Origin: Novosphingobium panipatense
Lineage (GTDB): Bacteria > Pseudomonadota > Alphaproteobacteria > Sphingomonadales > Sphingomonadaceae
Assembly (NCBI RefSeq): GCF_002149965.1
Contig: NZ_MSQB01000023.1
Location: 28,632 to 92,631, forward strand
Length of the DNA: 64,000 bases
Direction of reading: 5' to 3'
Under the pieces are notes generated by a model. The model was not told the origin of the DNA. It did no database searches and saw only the letters and a list, made by a program, of their open reading frames with translations. Each line of letters opens with the position of its first letter. Within the stretch, counting starts at the first letter, position 1. The position numbers were made by a program, and so were the translations under genes. Shown here piece by piece: positions 55,448-63,916 of the stretch.

Positions 55448-55504
55448 GGCGCTGCACTTTCGAAGTGAGGGCGAATCGGGGGTGAAGGCCCGGGAACCGG
55501 GGTG

Positions 55505-55579
55505 TCGCGGGACACGGCCAGGGGGGCGCGGAAAGCCGCGTCCCGCGAAGCGGTGACGGGAGAGGCATTCCGTCACCGC
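55505..55579. repeat. Nested inverted repeats in the trbJ-trbL gap
   Basis: Two perfect inverted pairs lie in this stretch: TCGCGGGAC (55505-55513) with GTCCCGCGA (55540-55548), and GCGGTGACGG (55550-55559) with CCGTCACCGC (55570-55579). On the transcribed minus strand they would form two adjacent stem-loops between the trbJ stop and the trbL start, where related operons often carry trbK. Confidence 0.7.
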
Positions 55580-55621
55580 AAACGATGTTCGAAACGGAGC
55601 CGGCGGCGGCCGGCCCCTTCG

Positions 55622-56371
55622 TCAATTCGGCGTGTATGCCGTCCCGTTGCCGAGGAACTTGGTGGTGGCCGCCTGCGCATCGCTGGTCGCCTGCGCGCGG
55701 TTGGCCCGCTCGAGCGTGTCGGCTCGGTACTGGGCGGCCAGAAGCTGCTGGATCTGGAACTGCTGCTTGGCGGTCAGTGCGAGAAGCTGGTTGGTAGCCT
55801 GGCTCGCCTGAAGCGCGCCTTCGGCGCTCTGGCTGCGCTCGACCATGGCCGAGAGCGCGGAGGCATCGCTCTGGATGTTCTCGACGACTTGGGACTGCAC
55901 GGTCATGGTGTGCTGGTAGGCGGTCATCTCGGTGTCGAGCCGCTGGCGCGCGGCCGAGACCTGGCTGCTGAGCGAGAGCGATCCGTTGCTGGTCGGGTAA
56001 AGCTGTCGGAACTGCTGGTTCAGCGTCGAGACCTGAAACTGAATGCCTTGAGCCTGCCCCATCAACACATCGATCTGCTGGAGCGTCTGCGTCAGCGCCT
56101 GAAGTTCGGGAAAGCCGATCGTCGTGAGGTTCTTCCCTTCGTTCAGCAAGCTCTGAGCTTCATTCTGCAAGGACTTGATTTGATTGTTGACCTGCTGAAG
56201 CGTGCGGGCTGCCGTGAGCAGGTTCTGACTGTAGTTCGTCGGGTCGTAGACGATCAGCGCGCGGGCCGGCGTTGTCGGGAACGAGGCAGCAGTGAATGTC
56301 CCGCCGAGCGCTACAAGTGCCGTCAATCCGGCGGCGGCGAGCGAGGGGCGGGTACGCGTTTTCACGATCAT
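55622..56371 (-). CDS. trbJ: Conjugal transfer protein TrbJ (VirB5-like)
   Basis: The ATG at 56371 has an AGGAGAAG site at the right distance; the frame continues upstream only into the trbE tail. The 249-residue protein has a signal peptide (AAAGLTALVALGGTFTAASFPTTPARA) followed by the TrbJ hallmark LIVYDPTNYSQNLLTAARTLQQVNNQIKSLQNEAQSLLNEGKNL and long Gln-rich coiled-coil helices. It is a minor pilus-tip or adhesion component. Confidence 0.94.
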   Translation of the reverse strand: MIVKTRTRPSLAAAGLTALVALGGTFTAASFPTTPARALIVYDPTNYSQNLLTAARTLQQVNNQIKSLQNEAQSLLNEGKNLTTIGFPELQALTQTLQQIDVLMGQAQGIQFQVSTLNQQFRQLYPTSNGSLSLSSQVSAARQRLDTEMTAYQHTMTVQSQVVENIQSDASALSAMVERSQSAEGALQASQATNQLLALTAKQQFQIQQLLAAQYRADTLERANRAQATSDAQAATTKFLGNGTAYTPN

Positions 56372-56397
56372 CGGTCTTCTCCTTGGTTGAAGCTGGA

Positions 56398-58845
56398 TCA
56401 GAAGGCGCCAGGCACTCGGTACGAGGCAGCAAGGTCGGCGGCCCAAGCGGCGTCACTCCCCGCGAGAAAGCGGGACAGGAAATCGACCGTGCCGTGCTCG
56501 GCGATGATCCGGTCGATCCGCTGCTGCACCGCCGGACCGGAGGAGCCGCAGAGGGCCAGAGCAATGGGGCCAAGCCCAAGCTCGAAGAGGCGATTTCCCC
56601 GAGCCGATTGGAGGTAGTAGTGATGCTTGGGCGTGGCGCGGGCGATGATCTCGATCTGTCGATCATTGAGCCCGAAGGCTTCGTAGGCCTCGCGTGATTG
56701 CGGCTCGATCGCGGGGTCGTTGGGCAGGAATATCCGCTGGGGGCAGCTCTCGATGATCGCCGGCGCAATCGAGCTCTGAGCCACATCAGCAAGGCTCTGC
56801 GTCGCGAAGAGAACCGAAACGTTCTTCTTCCTGAGCGTCTTCAGCCATTCGCGGATGCGGGTAGCGAAGATCGGATCGTCGATCAGGCTCCAGGCCTCGT
56901 CGAGCACCAGCAGGGTAGGCCGCCCGTCGAAACGCTGCTCGATACGGTGGAAGAGATAGGTCAGCACCGGCGCGACCAGCCCCTTCCTTCCCATCAGCGC
57001 CTCGGTCTCGAAACACTGGACGTCATCATTGGCCAGATATTCGCGTGCCGCATCGAGCAGCCCGCCGAACGTGCCTTCGAGGGTGTAGGGAGCGAGCGCC
57101 CTTCTTAGATTGTTCGATTGGAGTAGGAGCGAAAGTCCGGTGAGCGTGCGCTCGTTCTCGGGAGCGCCAGCGAGGTTGGTCAGCGCGGACCAGACGTGGT
57201 CACGCATTTCCGGAGAGGTGACGAGCAATTCGTGGGTCAAGAGATCGAGGACCCAGTCTGCCGCCCAGCTGCGTTCGACCGGATCGTCGATACCCCGGAG
57301 CGGCTGGAAGCTGAGGCCCAGGAGTTCGTCGGCTCCCTGGCCCAGAGCATGGTGCGTCCCGCCCATCGCTAGAACGGCAGCTCGTGCCGAGAGCCCCATG
57401 TCGAACATGATGATCTGAGATCCGGAATAGCGCCGGAACTGGCAGGCGATCAGCGAGAGCAGCACGGACTTGCCCGCTCCGGTCGGCCCGACGACAAGCA
57501 TATGCCCGACATCGCCGAGGTGGGTGGAAAAGCGGAACGGGGTCGAGCCTTGGGTCCGCGCATGGAACAACGGCGGGCCGCCGAGATGCGTGTTGCCCTC
57601 CTGCCCGGCCCAGACGGCCGAGAGCGGCATGAGGTGGGCGAGGTTCAGCGAATGAACCAGCGGCTGGCGGACATTGGCGTAGACCTGGCCGGGCAGCGAC
57701 GAGAGCCAGGCCTCGACCGCATTCACCCCCTCGCGGATGCAGGTGAACCCGAGGCCATTCACCACGCGTTCGACGACGCGGACCTTCTCCTCGACGCGGC
57801 TGCGGTCCTCGTCAGCGACGGTGATCGTCGCGGTCAGATAGCCAAACGAGACGTGGTCACCGCCAAGAGCCTGCAGCGCGGTATCGGCATCGACCACTTT
57901 GTTGTCGGCGTCGCTGTCCACCAGCTGCGTCGGCTGATTGTACATGACCTCCCGCAGCAGCGCGGTGATCGACTTGCGCTTGTTGAACCACTGGCGGCGG
58001 AGCTTGGTCAGCACTTTGGTGGCGTCGACCCGGTCCATTGCTATGAAGCGGGTCATCCAGCGATAGCCGAAGCCCTGGTGATTGAGGGCATCGAGCAGAC
58101 CGGGGCGGCTCACATTGGGGAAGCCCGGCAGGGTCAACGTGCGAACATGGAGACGGCCGAGCCGGGGCTCAAGGCCGCCGATGAACGGCGTGTCTGCCAG
58201 CACGGCGTCAAGGTAGACCGGCGTCTCCGGGACAGTAAGCTTGACCGCCCGGTCCGACACCGTGTCGTGAAGGTAGGATAGCGTTTCCGCGCTGGAGAGC
58301 CCGCGCACCTCCGGCATGAACCCCGCGAAAAGATCGAGAATACGGTCTGTCTCGGCGATGAAGCCAGCAAGTGCAGTGCGCCAATCCCGCCCTCCCCGCT
58401 CACCGCCGTCTGCCTCGGGGCGCTCGATCAGCGAGCGACTAGCGGCGTCGCTCGAATCGGCCGGTGGAAGCCAGAGCAGCGTGCCGGTGAAGAGGCTCTC
58501 AAAGTGATGGCCTGCGGCTTCGAAGGCAGCGCGGCGCTCCTCGTCGATCAGCCAGGAGGCTGCATCCCAAAACCGGCTCCGTGGGTAGGAGGATATTTCG
58601 CGGCGGTGGGCTTCGAAGAAAATCGCCCAGCCCGAGCCCAGACGGCGCAGGACATTGTTGGCGCGGGCACAGGTGCCCACCAGTTCGGCCTCGGTCGAAC
58701 TTTCGAGATCTGGTCCTCGGAAGGCGAAGCTGCGTTGGAAGCTGCCGTCCTTGTTGAGCACCACGCCGGGCGCAACCAGCGCGGCCCAGGGCAGATGATC
58801 GGCAAGCCGGTCGAAGCGGGAGCGATATTCGGCAAGGTTCAGCAT
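56398..58845 (-). CDS. trbE: Conjugal transfer ATPase TrbE (VirB4-like)
   Basis: The 815-residue ATPase opens with NLAEYRSRFDRLADHLPWAALVAPGVVLNKDGSFQRSFAFRGPDLES and has a CagE/TrbE domain, then an AAA+ domain with Walker A GPTGAGKS (about 453), Walker B LLVLDEAWSLIDD and the motif FATQSLADV. It powers pilus assembly and substrate passage. Its ATG overlaps the trbD stop by 7 nt. Confidence 0.95.
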   Translation of the reverse strand: MLNLAEYRSRFDRLADHLPWAALVAPGVVLNKDGSFQRSFAFRGPDLESSTEAELVGTCARANNVLRRLGSGWAIFFEAHRREISSYPRSRFWDAASWLIDEERRAAFEAAGHHFESLFTGTLLWLPPADSSDAASRSLIERPEADGGERGGRDWRTALAGFIAETDRILDLFAGFMPEVRGLSSAETLSYLHDTVSDRAVKLTVPETPVYLDAVLADTPFIGGLEPRLGRLHVRTLTLPGFPNVSRPGLLDALNHQGFGYRWMTRFIAMDRVDATKVLTKLRRQWFNKRKSITALLREVMYNQPTQLVDSDADNKVVDADTALQALGGDHVSFGYLTATITVADEDRSRVEEKVRVVERVVNGLGFTCIREGVNAVEAWLSSLPGQVYANVRQPLVHSLNLAHLMPLSAVWAGQEGNTHLGGPPLFHARTQGSTPFRFSTHLGDVGHMLVVGPTGAGKSVLLSLIACQFRRYSGSQIIMFDMGLSARAAVLAMGGTHHALGQGADELLGLSFQPLRGIDDPVERSWAADWVLDLLTHELLVTSPEMRDHVWSALTNLAGAPENERTLTGLSLLLQSNNLRRALAPYTLEGTFGGLLDAAREYLANDDVQCFETEALMGRKGLVAPVLTYLFHRIEQRFDGRPTLLVLDEAWSLIDDPIFATRIREWLKTLRKKNVSVLFATQSLADVAQSSIAPAIIESCPQRIFLPNDPAIEPQSREAYEAFGLNDRQIEIIARATPKHHYYLQSARGNRLFELGLGPIALALCGSSGPAVQQRIDRIIAEHGTVDFLSRFLAGSDAAWAADLAASYRVPGAF

Positions 58846-59099
58846 GCCAGGTATCCTTTCTGCCGGAGGTGGCGGATCAGGACGTTCGCGAATTCAGGGT
58901 CGCGCCGGGCGGCGAAGACCGCAAGGCTGTGCCCGATCGCCCAGAGCGCGATCCCGACCGGCCATTGCTGGAGGCCAAGGCCGAGCGCGGCGGCGAGCGT
59001 CCCGTTGATGATCGCGATCCCGCGCGGAGCCCCGCCCATCAGGATGGGCTGGACGAGGCTGGCGTGGATCGGTGTCTCGAAGCCTTCGATGCGGCTCAC
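58839..59099 (-). CDS. trbD: Conjugal transfer protein TrbD (VirB3-like)
   Basis: The GTG at 59099 overlaps the trbC stop (GTGA), giving an 86-residue protein; the longer open frame upstream is out-of-frame trbC and trbB. It reads SRIEGFETPIHASLVQPILMGGAPRGIAIINGTLAAALGLGLQQWPVGIALWAIGHSLAVFAARRDPEF with two transmembrane helices (about 26-42 and 47-63), the exact VirB3/TrbD pattern. It works with TrbE at the inner membrane. Confidence 0.92.
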   Translation of the reverse strand: MSRIEGFETPIHASLVQPILMGGAPRGIAIINGTLAAALGLGLQQWPVGIALWAIGHSLAVFAARRDPEFANVLIRHLRQKGYLAC

Positions 59100-59431
59100 G
59101 AGAGGAGTGCTCCTCCGCCGAAGCTGAAGAACGAGAGGAAGAAGGACGAGGCGGCAAAGGCGATCGAAAGACCGAAAACGATCTGGATCAGCTTGCGGAA
59201 GCCGCCCGCCGTTTCGCCGAAGGCCAGCGCCAGACCCGTGGTGATGATGATCAGCACCGCGACGATCTTGGCGACCGGCCCCTGGACGGATTCCAGCACC
59301 TTCTGGAGCGGATCCTCCCACGGCATTCCCGATCCGCTGGCGAGCACGGGAGAGGCCAGGACCGACGCGACAGCGAGCACGATAAGGCCGTTCAGATCCC
59401 GGCCAGCGATATGAAAGACACGCATTAGCAT
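59096..59431 (-). CDS. trbC: Conjugal transfer pilin TrbC (VirB2-like)
   Basis: The 111-residue prepilin has a long signal sequence (LNGLIVLAVASVLASPVLASGSG) and a mature part with two hydrophobic helices (AKIVAVLIIITTGLALAFGETAGGFRKLIQIVFGLSIAFAASSFFLSFF) joined by a short loop, as in VirB2/TrbC pilins. The start overlaps the trbB stop by 7 nt. It builds the conjugative pilus. Confidence 0.92.
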   Translation of the reverse strand: MLMRVFHIAGRDLNGLIVLAVASVLASPVLASGSGMPWEDPLQKVLESVQGPVAKIVAVLIIITTGLALAFGETAGGFRKLIQIVFGLSIAFAASSFFLSFFSFGGGALLS

Positions 59432-60438
59432 TCTCCTTCAGGTTGAGGCTCGTTCGGAGCGTTGGGAGTTCGAAAAGCGTCGATGACGCGGTACTCGCCC
59501 CGCTCATCCAGCCCGGCGACGCGGGCGATCGTCTCGATCCGTCGGCCCGCTCCGCGCCCGGCGATGAAGACGACCATGTCGATGGCCTCGGCGATCAGCC
59601 GGCGCGGCACGGTGGTGACCACCTCCTGCACCAGCCCGTCGATCCGATAGAGCGCGGCCCGCGCATTGTTGGCGTGGACGGTGGCGATCCCGCCGGGGTG
59701 CCCGGTGTTCCAGGCTTTGAGCATGTCGAGCGCTTCGGGCCCGCGCACTTCGCCAACGATGATCCGATCGGGCCGAAGGCGCAGCGTCGAGCGAACGAGG
59801 TCGCTCATCGACACCTTGCCAGCCCGGGTGCGAAGCGCGACTGTATCGGCAACGGGTGACTGGAGTTCGCGGGTATCCTCGATGAGGATCACCCGCTCAT
59901 CGAAGCTGGCCATCTCTGCGAGCAACGCATTGGCGAGCGTGGTCTTGCCTGAGCTGGTGCCGCCGGCAACCAGGATGTTTGCTCGCTCGATAACGGCGCG
60001 CGAGAGGAAGCCCGCCTGCTCCAGCGTCATGATCCCGTCGCGCACGTAATCGGCGAGCGTGTGGACTCGGGCAGCGGGCTTACGGATCGAGAAGCATGGG
60101 GCCATCGCGACTGGAGGCAGCAGCCCTTCGAAGCGTTCGCCGGCGCTCGCTCCGTGGGCGGGGAGTTCAGCCGAGACTATCGGGGCATCTGCGTGGACTT
60201 CGGCACGGATATGCGAAGCGACGAGGCGAACGATGCGTTCGACCTGGGCAGGTTCGAAGCGGATGTCGGTATCGACCCGCCCTTCCCCGAGCACGTCGAC
60301 GCGCAGGGCCCCGTCCGGGTTGACCATGATCTCGATGATGCGGGGATCCTCGAGAGCGGCACGAATGGCCGGCCCCATAGCCGTCCGCAGCATAGCGCGG
60401 CGGCGCTCGGCCGAGATGACATCGGGGGTGTCGGTCAT
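59425..60438 (-). CDS. trbB: Conjugal transfer ATPase TrbB (VirB11-like)
   Basis: The 337-residue protein is a hexameric secretion ATPase: N-terminal domain with IIEIMVNPDGALRVDVLGEGR, Walker A GGTSSGKTTLANALL (about 159), Asp box VILIEDTRELQ, Walker B RIIVGEVRGPEALDMLKAWNTGHPGGIATVHANNA with His box. It drives pilus biogenesis and DNA transfer switching. The ATG overlaps the stop of the copG-like gene. Confidence 0.95.
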   Translation of the reverse strand: MTDTPDVISAERRRAMLRTAMGPAIRAALEDPRIIEIMVNPDGALRVDVLGEGRVDTDIRFEPAQVERIVRLVASHIRAEVHADAPIVSAELPAHGASAGERFEGLLPPVAMAPCFSIRKPAARVHTLADYVRDGIMTLEQAGFLSRAVIERANILVAGGTSSGKTTLANALLAEMASFDERVILIEDTRELQSPVADTVALRTRAGKVSMSDLVRSTLRLRPDRIIVGEVRGPEALDMLKAWNTGHPGGIATVHANNARAALYRIDGLVQEVVTTVPRRLIAEAIDMVVFIAGRGAGRRIETIARVAGLDERGEYRVIDAFRTPNAPNEPQPEGEC

Positions 60439-60836
60439 GCGCCCTCTCCCAACTTCCGCTCGGGCAGCGTCCGCTTACCGGTGGCTATCTGGCGGCCGAC
60501 CTGGGCCACGAAGGCTTCGAAACGTTCGCGACCGACCGCGCGGGCAGCCGCGTCCGCTTCAGGCAGGGGCGCTGTCACCGATAGCTGGTAGCGAATGAAG
60601 AGAGCGAGGCTTTCGAGAACGACATCGATATCGCGCCGGCTTCCCGCGATCTCCCGCGAGAGGCGGTCGAAGCGCAGGCGCAGAAGATCGTCGATCTCGT
60701 TCGAGCCCTGCCGCGCGATCCATGCCCTCAGCGCGTCGTTTACGAGGCGGCTCTTGTTGCCACGCGTACCCGCGGCCAGGCGATCGAGCGCCACGGTCAC
60801 GTCCCGGTCGAGATAGAGGTTCTGGCGTACTTTCAT
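60435..60836 (-). CDS. CopG/ribbon-helix-helix regulator of the tra-trb operon
   Basis: The ATG at 60836 (MKVRQNLYLDRDVTVALDRLAAGTRGNKSRLVNDALRAWI) has GAGAG just before it; a GTG at 60848 overlapping the traG stop is an alternative. Residues 1-45 form a ribbon-helix-helix with the RQNLYLDRDV strand. The rest (LRLRFDRLSREIAGSRRDIDVVLESLALFIRYQL) is helical and probably oligomerises. This gene sits between traG and trbB in nearly all such elements, so it probably regulates the operon or binds near oriT. Confidence 0.87.
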   Translation of the reverse strand: MKVRQNLYLDRDVTVALDRLAAGTRGNKSRLVNDALRAWIARQGSNEIDDLLRLRFDRLSREIAGSRRDIDVVLESLALFIRYQLSVTAPLPEADAAARAVGRERFEAFVAQVGRQIATGKRTLPERKLGEGA

Positions 60837-60844
60837 GGGCTCTC

Positions 60845-62869
60845 TCACAATCCGAGGTCGCGAGTGTGCTGGCTCTCATCGAAGGCGAAGCCGCGCGCGA
60901 CCGGCGTCAGAGCCTGCGCCTGTTCCATCGCTCGCTTATCGGCGACCAAGTTGCCGTCATCATCGTTGGCAAGCTGGGGCTCCGTGACGTCGGCCTCATC
61001 CCGCGCGATCGGCGGGCCGCCGCCCTGCCCGGGCGTGCGCTGCTGTTGCGGTCCGCTGTCGTCTTCCGCTTCGGCCTGAGCCATCAGCGCGGCCAGCCTG
61101 GCGTCTTGCGGCTGTGCGATGCCCTGCCAATCATCGGGGCGCGCCGCCGGGCGATCGGCATAGATGCCGCTGGCAACGGTGGGCGCAGGAAGCCGTCGCT
61201 CGGCGAAGTTCCGGTCTCGGAAGTAGCGCAGCTTGCGGGCGCGCACTGGTGCCATACCGGACAAGAGGACCAGCTCCTCATCCGGCGAAAGCTGCATGAC
61301 CTCGCCGGGTGTCAGAAGCTGGCGTGCGGTCTCCTGGCGGCTGACCATGACGTGTGCGAGCCAGGGCGCGAGCCGGTGTCCGGCATAGTTGCGCATGGCG
61401 CGCTGCTCGGTGGCAGTACCCAGGGCATCAGAGATACGCTTGGCGGTCCGCTCATCGTTCGCCGCAAAGGCGACGCGGACATGGCAGTTATCGAGGATCG
61501 AGTTGTTCTCGCCGTAGGCCTTCTCAATCTGGTTGAGGCTCTGGGCGATGAGGAACGCCCGAATCCCGTAGCCAGCCATGAATGCGAGGCTGGTTTCGAA
61601 GAAGTCCAGGCGGCCGAGCGCGGGGAATTCGTCGAGCATCATGAGCAGCTGGTGCTTGCGACCTGCCCCGCCGAGCCCGTCGAGCTGCTCAGTCAGGCGA
61701 CGCCCGATCTGGTTCAAGACTAGCCGGACCAGCGGCTTGGTGCGGCTGATATCCGATGGGGGAATGACCAGATAGAGCGAACATGGCTGCTCAGCGTCAA
61801 CCAGATCAGCAATCCGCCAGTCGCAGCGCGAGGTCACCTCCGCGATCGTCGGATCACGATAGAGGCCGAGGAATGACATGGCCGTCGAAAGCACGCCCGA
61901 TCGTTCGTTCTCGCTCTTGTTGAGGAGTTCGCGCGCGGCGGATGCGACCACCGGGTGAACGCGCGGCGCCTCCGCATCACCGAGGTGGTTGGTTGTGAGC
62001 ATGGCGCGCAACGTGGCGGCGAATGAGCGCTGGGGATCCGAGAGGAGCGTTGCGACGCGGGCAAGCGTCTTCTGTTCTTCGGCATAGAGGATGTGGAGGA
62101 TCGCACCAACCAGCAGCGAATGGCTGGTTTTCTCCCAGTGGTTGCGCCGTTCGAGCGCGCCCTCAGGATCGACGAGAATATCGGCGATGTTCTGGACATC
62201 GCGCACCTCGTTGGCGCCACGGCGTACCTCGAGCAGCGGGTTGTAGTGGGCCGATGCTGCGTCGGTGGGATTGAACAGCAGGCAGTGCGAGAACTGCGCG
62301 CGCCATCCGGCGGTAAGCGTCCAATTTTCGCCCTTGATGTCATGGATGACGGCGGAACCCGTCCAGGTGAGCAAGGTCGGCACCACTAGACCCACGCCCT
62401 TGCCGGATCGGGTCGGCGCGAAGGCCAGGACGTGCTCGGGGCCATTATGGCGCAGATACTCCCGGCCCAGCTTGCCGAGCATGAGGCCGGCATCGCCAAG
62501 TAGGCCGGCGCGGGCCACCTCGCCGTGGCTCGCCCAGCGCGCGGAGCCATAAGTGGTGACCCTGCCCTTTTGCCGGGCCCGCCAAAGTGAGCCCGCTACG
62601 GCCGATCCGCAGCCGAGGAACCCGCTGGCTCCGGCAAGCATGCCCGCCTTGTCGAAGACTTCAGGCGCATATGCATCGAAGTGATACCACCAACCGAAGA
62701 GCGCCCAGGGCTGGTAACAGGGCACTCCAAACAGGTGGAAAGAAGCCGCGCCAAGCTCGGGCTGATAGGCCAACATCGCGGCCGCCCACTGCGTCGAAAC
62801 CCAGAGACCCGCGAACATGATCGCGAAGACGACGAGGATCTGACCGACGAGGAGTTTGGTGGGCGTCAC
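60845..62869 (-). CDS. traG: Type IV coupling protein TraG (VirD4-like)
   Basis: The 674-residue protein has N-terminal transmembrane helices (LLVGQILVVFAIMFAGLWVST and a second near residues 75-92) and the TraG/VirD4 ATPase domain: Walker A FAPTRSGKGVG (about 151), Walker B LLMMLDEFPALGRLDFFE and FLIAQSLNQIEKAYG. It delivers the relaxase-DNA complex to the Trb channel. The C-terminal 90 residues are Gln/Ala/Asp-rich and probably disordered. It is the first gene of the long minus-strand transfer operon. Confidence 0.95.
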   Translation of the reverse strand: MTPTKLLVGQILVVFAIMFAGLWVSTQWAAAMLAYQPELGAASFHLFGVPCYQPWALFGWWYHFDAYAPEVFDKAGMLAGASGFLGCGSAVAGSLWRARQKGRVTTYGSARWASHGEVARAGLLGDAGLMLGKLGREYLRHNGPEHVLAFAPTRSGKGVGLVVPTLLTWTGSAVIHDIKGENWTLTAGWRAQFSHCLLFNPTDAASAHYNPLLEVRRGANEVRDVQNIADILVDPEGALERRNHWEKTSHSLLVGAILHILYAEEQKTLARVATLLSDPQRSFAATLRAMLTTNHLGDAEAPRVHPVVASAARELLNKSENERSGVLSTAMSFLGLYRDPTIAEVTSRCDWRIADLVDAEQPCSLYLVIPPSDISRTKPLVRLVLNQIGRRLTEQLDGLGGAGRKHQLLMMLDEFPALGRLDFFETSLAFMAGYGIRAFLIAQSLNQIEKAYGENNSILDNCHVRVAFAANDERTAKRISDALGTATEQRAMRNYAGHRLAPWLAHVMVSRQETARQLLTPGEVMQLSPDEELVLLSGMAPVRARKLRYFRDRNFAERRLPAPTVASGIYADRPAARPDDWQGIAQPQDARLAALMAQAEAEDDSGPQQQRTPGQGGGPPIARDEADVTEPQLANDDDGNLVADKRAMEQAQALTPVARGFAFDESQHTRDLGL

Positions 62870-62963
62870 GGGTCTTCTCCAGCCCGGTCATCCGATGCGG
62901 TCCGGGTGGAGAAAGAATCCGTCATGGAGGGGGAAAACTAAACGGCGCTAATTGGCGTTTATT

Positions 62964-62982
62964 GGATATTGCAGGATATTGC
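62964..62982. repeat. Tandem 9-bp repeats upstream of traG
   Basis: GGATATTGC occurs at 62964-62972 and 62974-62982, one helical turn apart, in the short AT-rich gap between traG and the HEPN-domain gene. The location fits an operator controlling the transfer operon. Protein partner unknown; the CopG-like product is one candidate. Confidence 0.6.
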
Positions 62983-62985
62983 CGG

Positions 62986-63849
62986 TTACGCTCCGCGAGA
63001 ATTGCCGCCTATGTCGTGGCGCGCCTTTTCACGTAGCACCTCGAGTCGTTCTTGGCAGACGAGGTCTACAAGCTCCTGGAGGGCGTGAACTCGCTCCCTA
63101 ATCGCCTCGAGGTCCTCAATGCCGATCTCGTAGCTCGCGGAGTACCGTGCCTCGACGTAGGCTCGCTTCAGCAACTCGAAGCGCCGACGATCAAGCTTGG
63201 CTTCGCGCGGCCAGGCTCTGATCAACCGGGGCTCTTTCCCCTCAGGGAACGATCGCAAAAATTTGATGTTGTGCGAGCGCGGAAAATAATGCGTTCGAAC
63301 AAGAAGGAAGCAGATATACGTTCGCTCTGTCGCCTGATGGAGAAGAAAAGCTGCATCGTTCAACTCCCCCTCGGAAAGTGCATAGGCCGCTAGCTTCAGT
63401 CCGCTTCTCACCTTCGCACTCCAGCTTTCAAAGTACGCGGTTGCCATTTCCAACGCATCAACCGGCGTCAGCGGCTTAGGCAAAGTAAATGTACTTCCAG
63501 GTATTTCGTATAGCGCAATCCCGTCTCGCGCGATGTCTACCCAAAAGTACTCGCCCCGGTTGAGGCCCTGATTGACCTCGTCCATGGTGTGAACAATGAA
63601 ATTCACCTGACGCTCGATCGAAGGATCCCTATCGATCTTGTCATCCGCGACATGCCAATATTCTGCGGTATCCGTAAGTTTCGGGTGGCTGACGATGACC
63701 AGCAAGTCGAAATCGGACTGGTATCCATTGAGAGGCTGGTCCACCCAGTCCGAGCGGGCATAGCTCCCAAACAGGACGATCTTCTGGATGCGACCGTTCT
63801 TTTTCCAAGGCTGGGTTGCGCGCGAAATCGCGACCTCGAATTCGGTCAT
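62986..63849 (-). CDS. Nucleotidyltransferase (MNT) plus HEPN domain protein, 5'-truncated
   Basis: The frame from ATG 63849 encodes 287 residues: a minimal nucleotidyltransferase domain (IVLFGSYARSDWV, later SDFDLLVIV giving the GS and DxD metal residues) and a C-terminal HEPN domain (about 135-275; AAFLLHQATERTYICFLLVRTHYFPRSHNIKFL). Sequence continues in frame upstream of this ATG with conserved-looking residues (KDIDHLPTVQQAELERAKNIL) to about 63916, but no start codon exists there because an IS terminus begins at 63917. The native N-terminus is therefore lost. Fused MNT-HEPN proteins are relatives of toxin-antitoxin pairs; whether this shortened one is made is unknown. Confidence 0.8.
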   Translation of the reverse strand: MTEFEVAISRATQPWKKNGRIQKIVLFGSYARSDWVDQPLNGYQSDFDLLVIVSHPKLTDTAEYWHVADDKIDRDPSIERQVNFIVHTMDEVNQGLNRGEYFWVDIARDGIALYEIPGSTFTLPKPLTPVDALEMATAYFESWSAKVRSGLKLAAYALSEGELNDAAFLLHQATERTYICFLLVRTHYFPRSHNIKFLRSFPEGKEPRLIRAWPREAKLDRRRFELLKRAYVEARYSASYEIGIEDLEAIRERVHALQELVDLVCQERLEVLREKARHDIGGNSRGA

Positions 63850-63916
63850 TAAGATGTTCTTCGCGCGCTCAAGTTCAGCTTGCTGAACTGTCGGCAGGTG
63901 ATCGATATCCTTACGC

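Noticed and set aside
55290..55625. 111-codon minus-strand ORF after trbJ as a trbK candidate
   Set aside because: It has no lipobox or hydrophobic helix and runs out of frame into trbL; its sequence is Pro/Arg-rich shadow coding.
62986..63849. Classical two-gene HEPN/MNT toxin-antitoxin pair
   Set aside because: Both domains are in one chain and no separate partner ORF is present, so a normal pair cannot be claimed.
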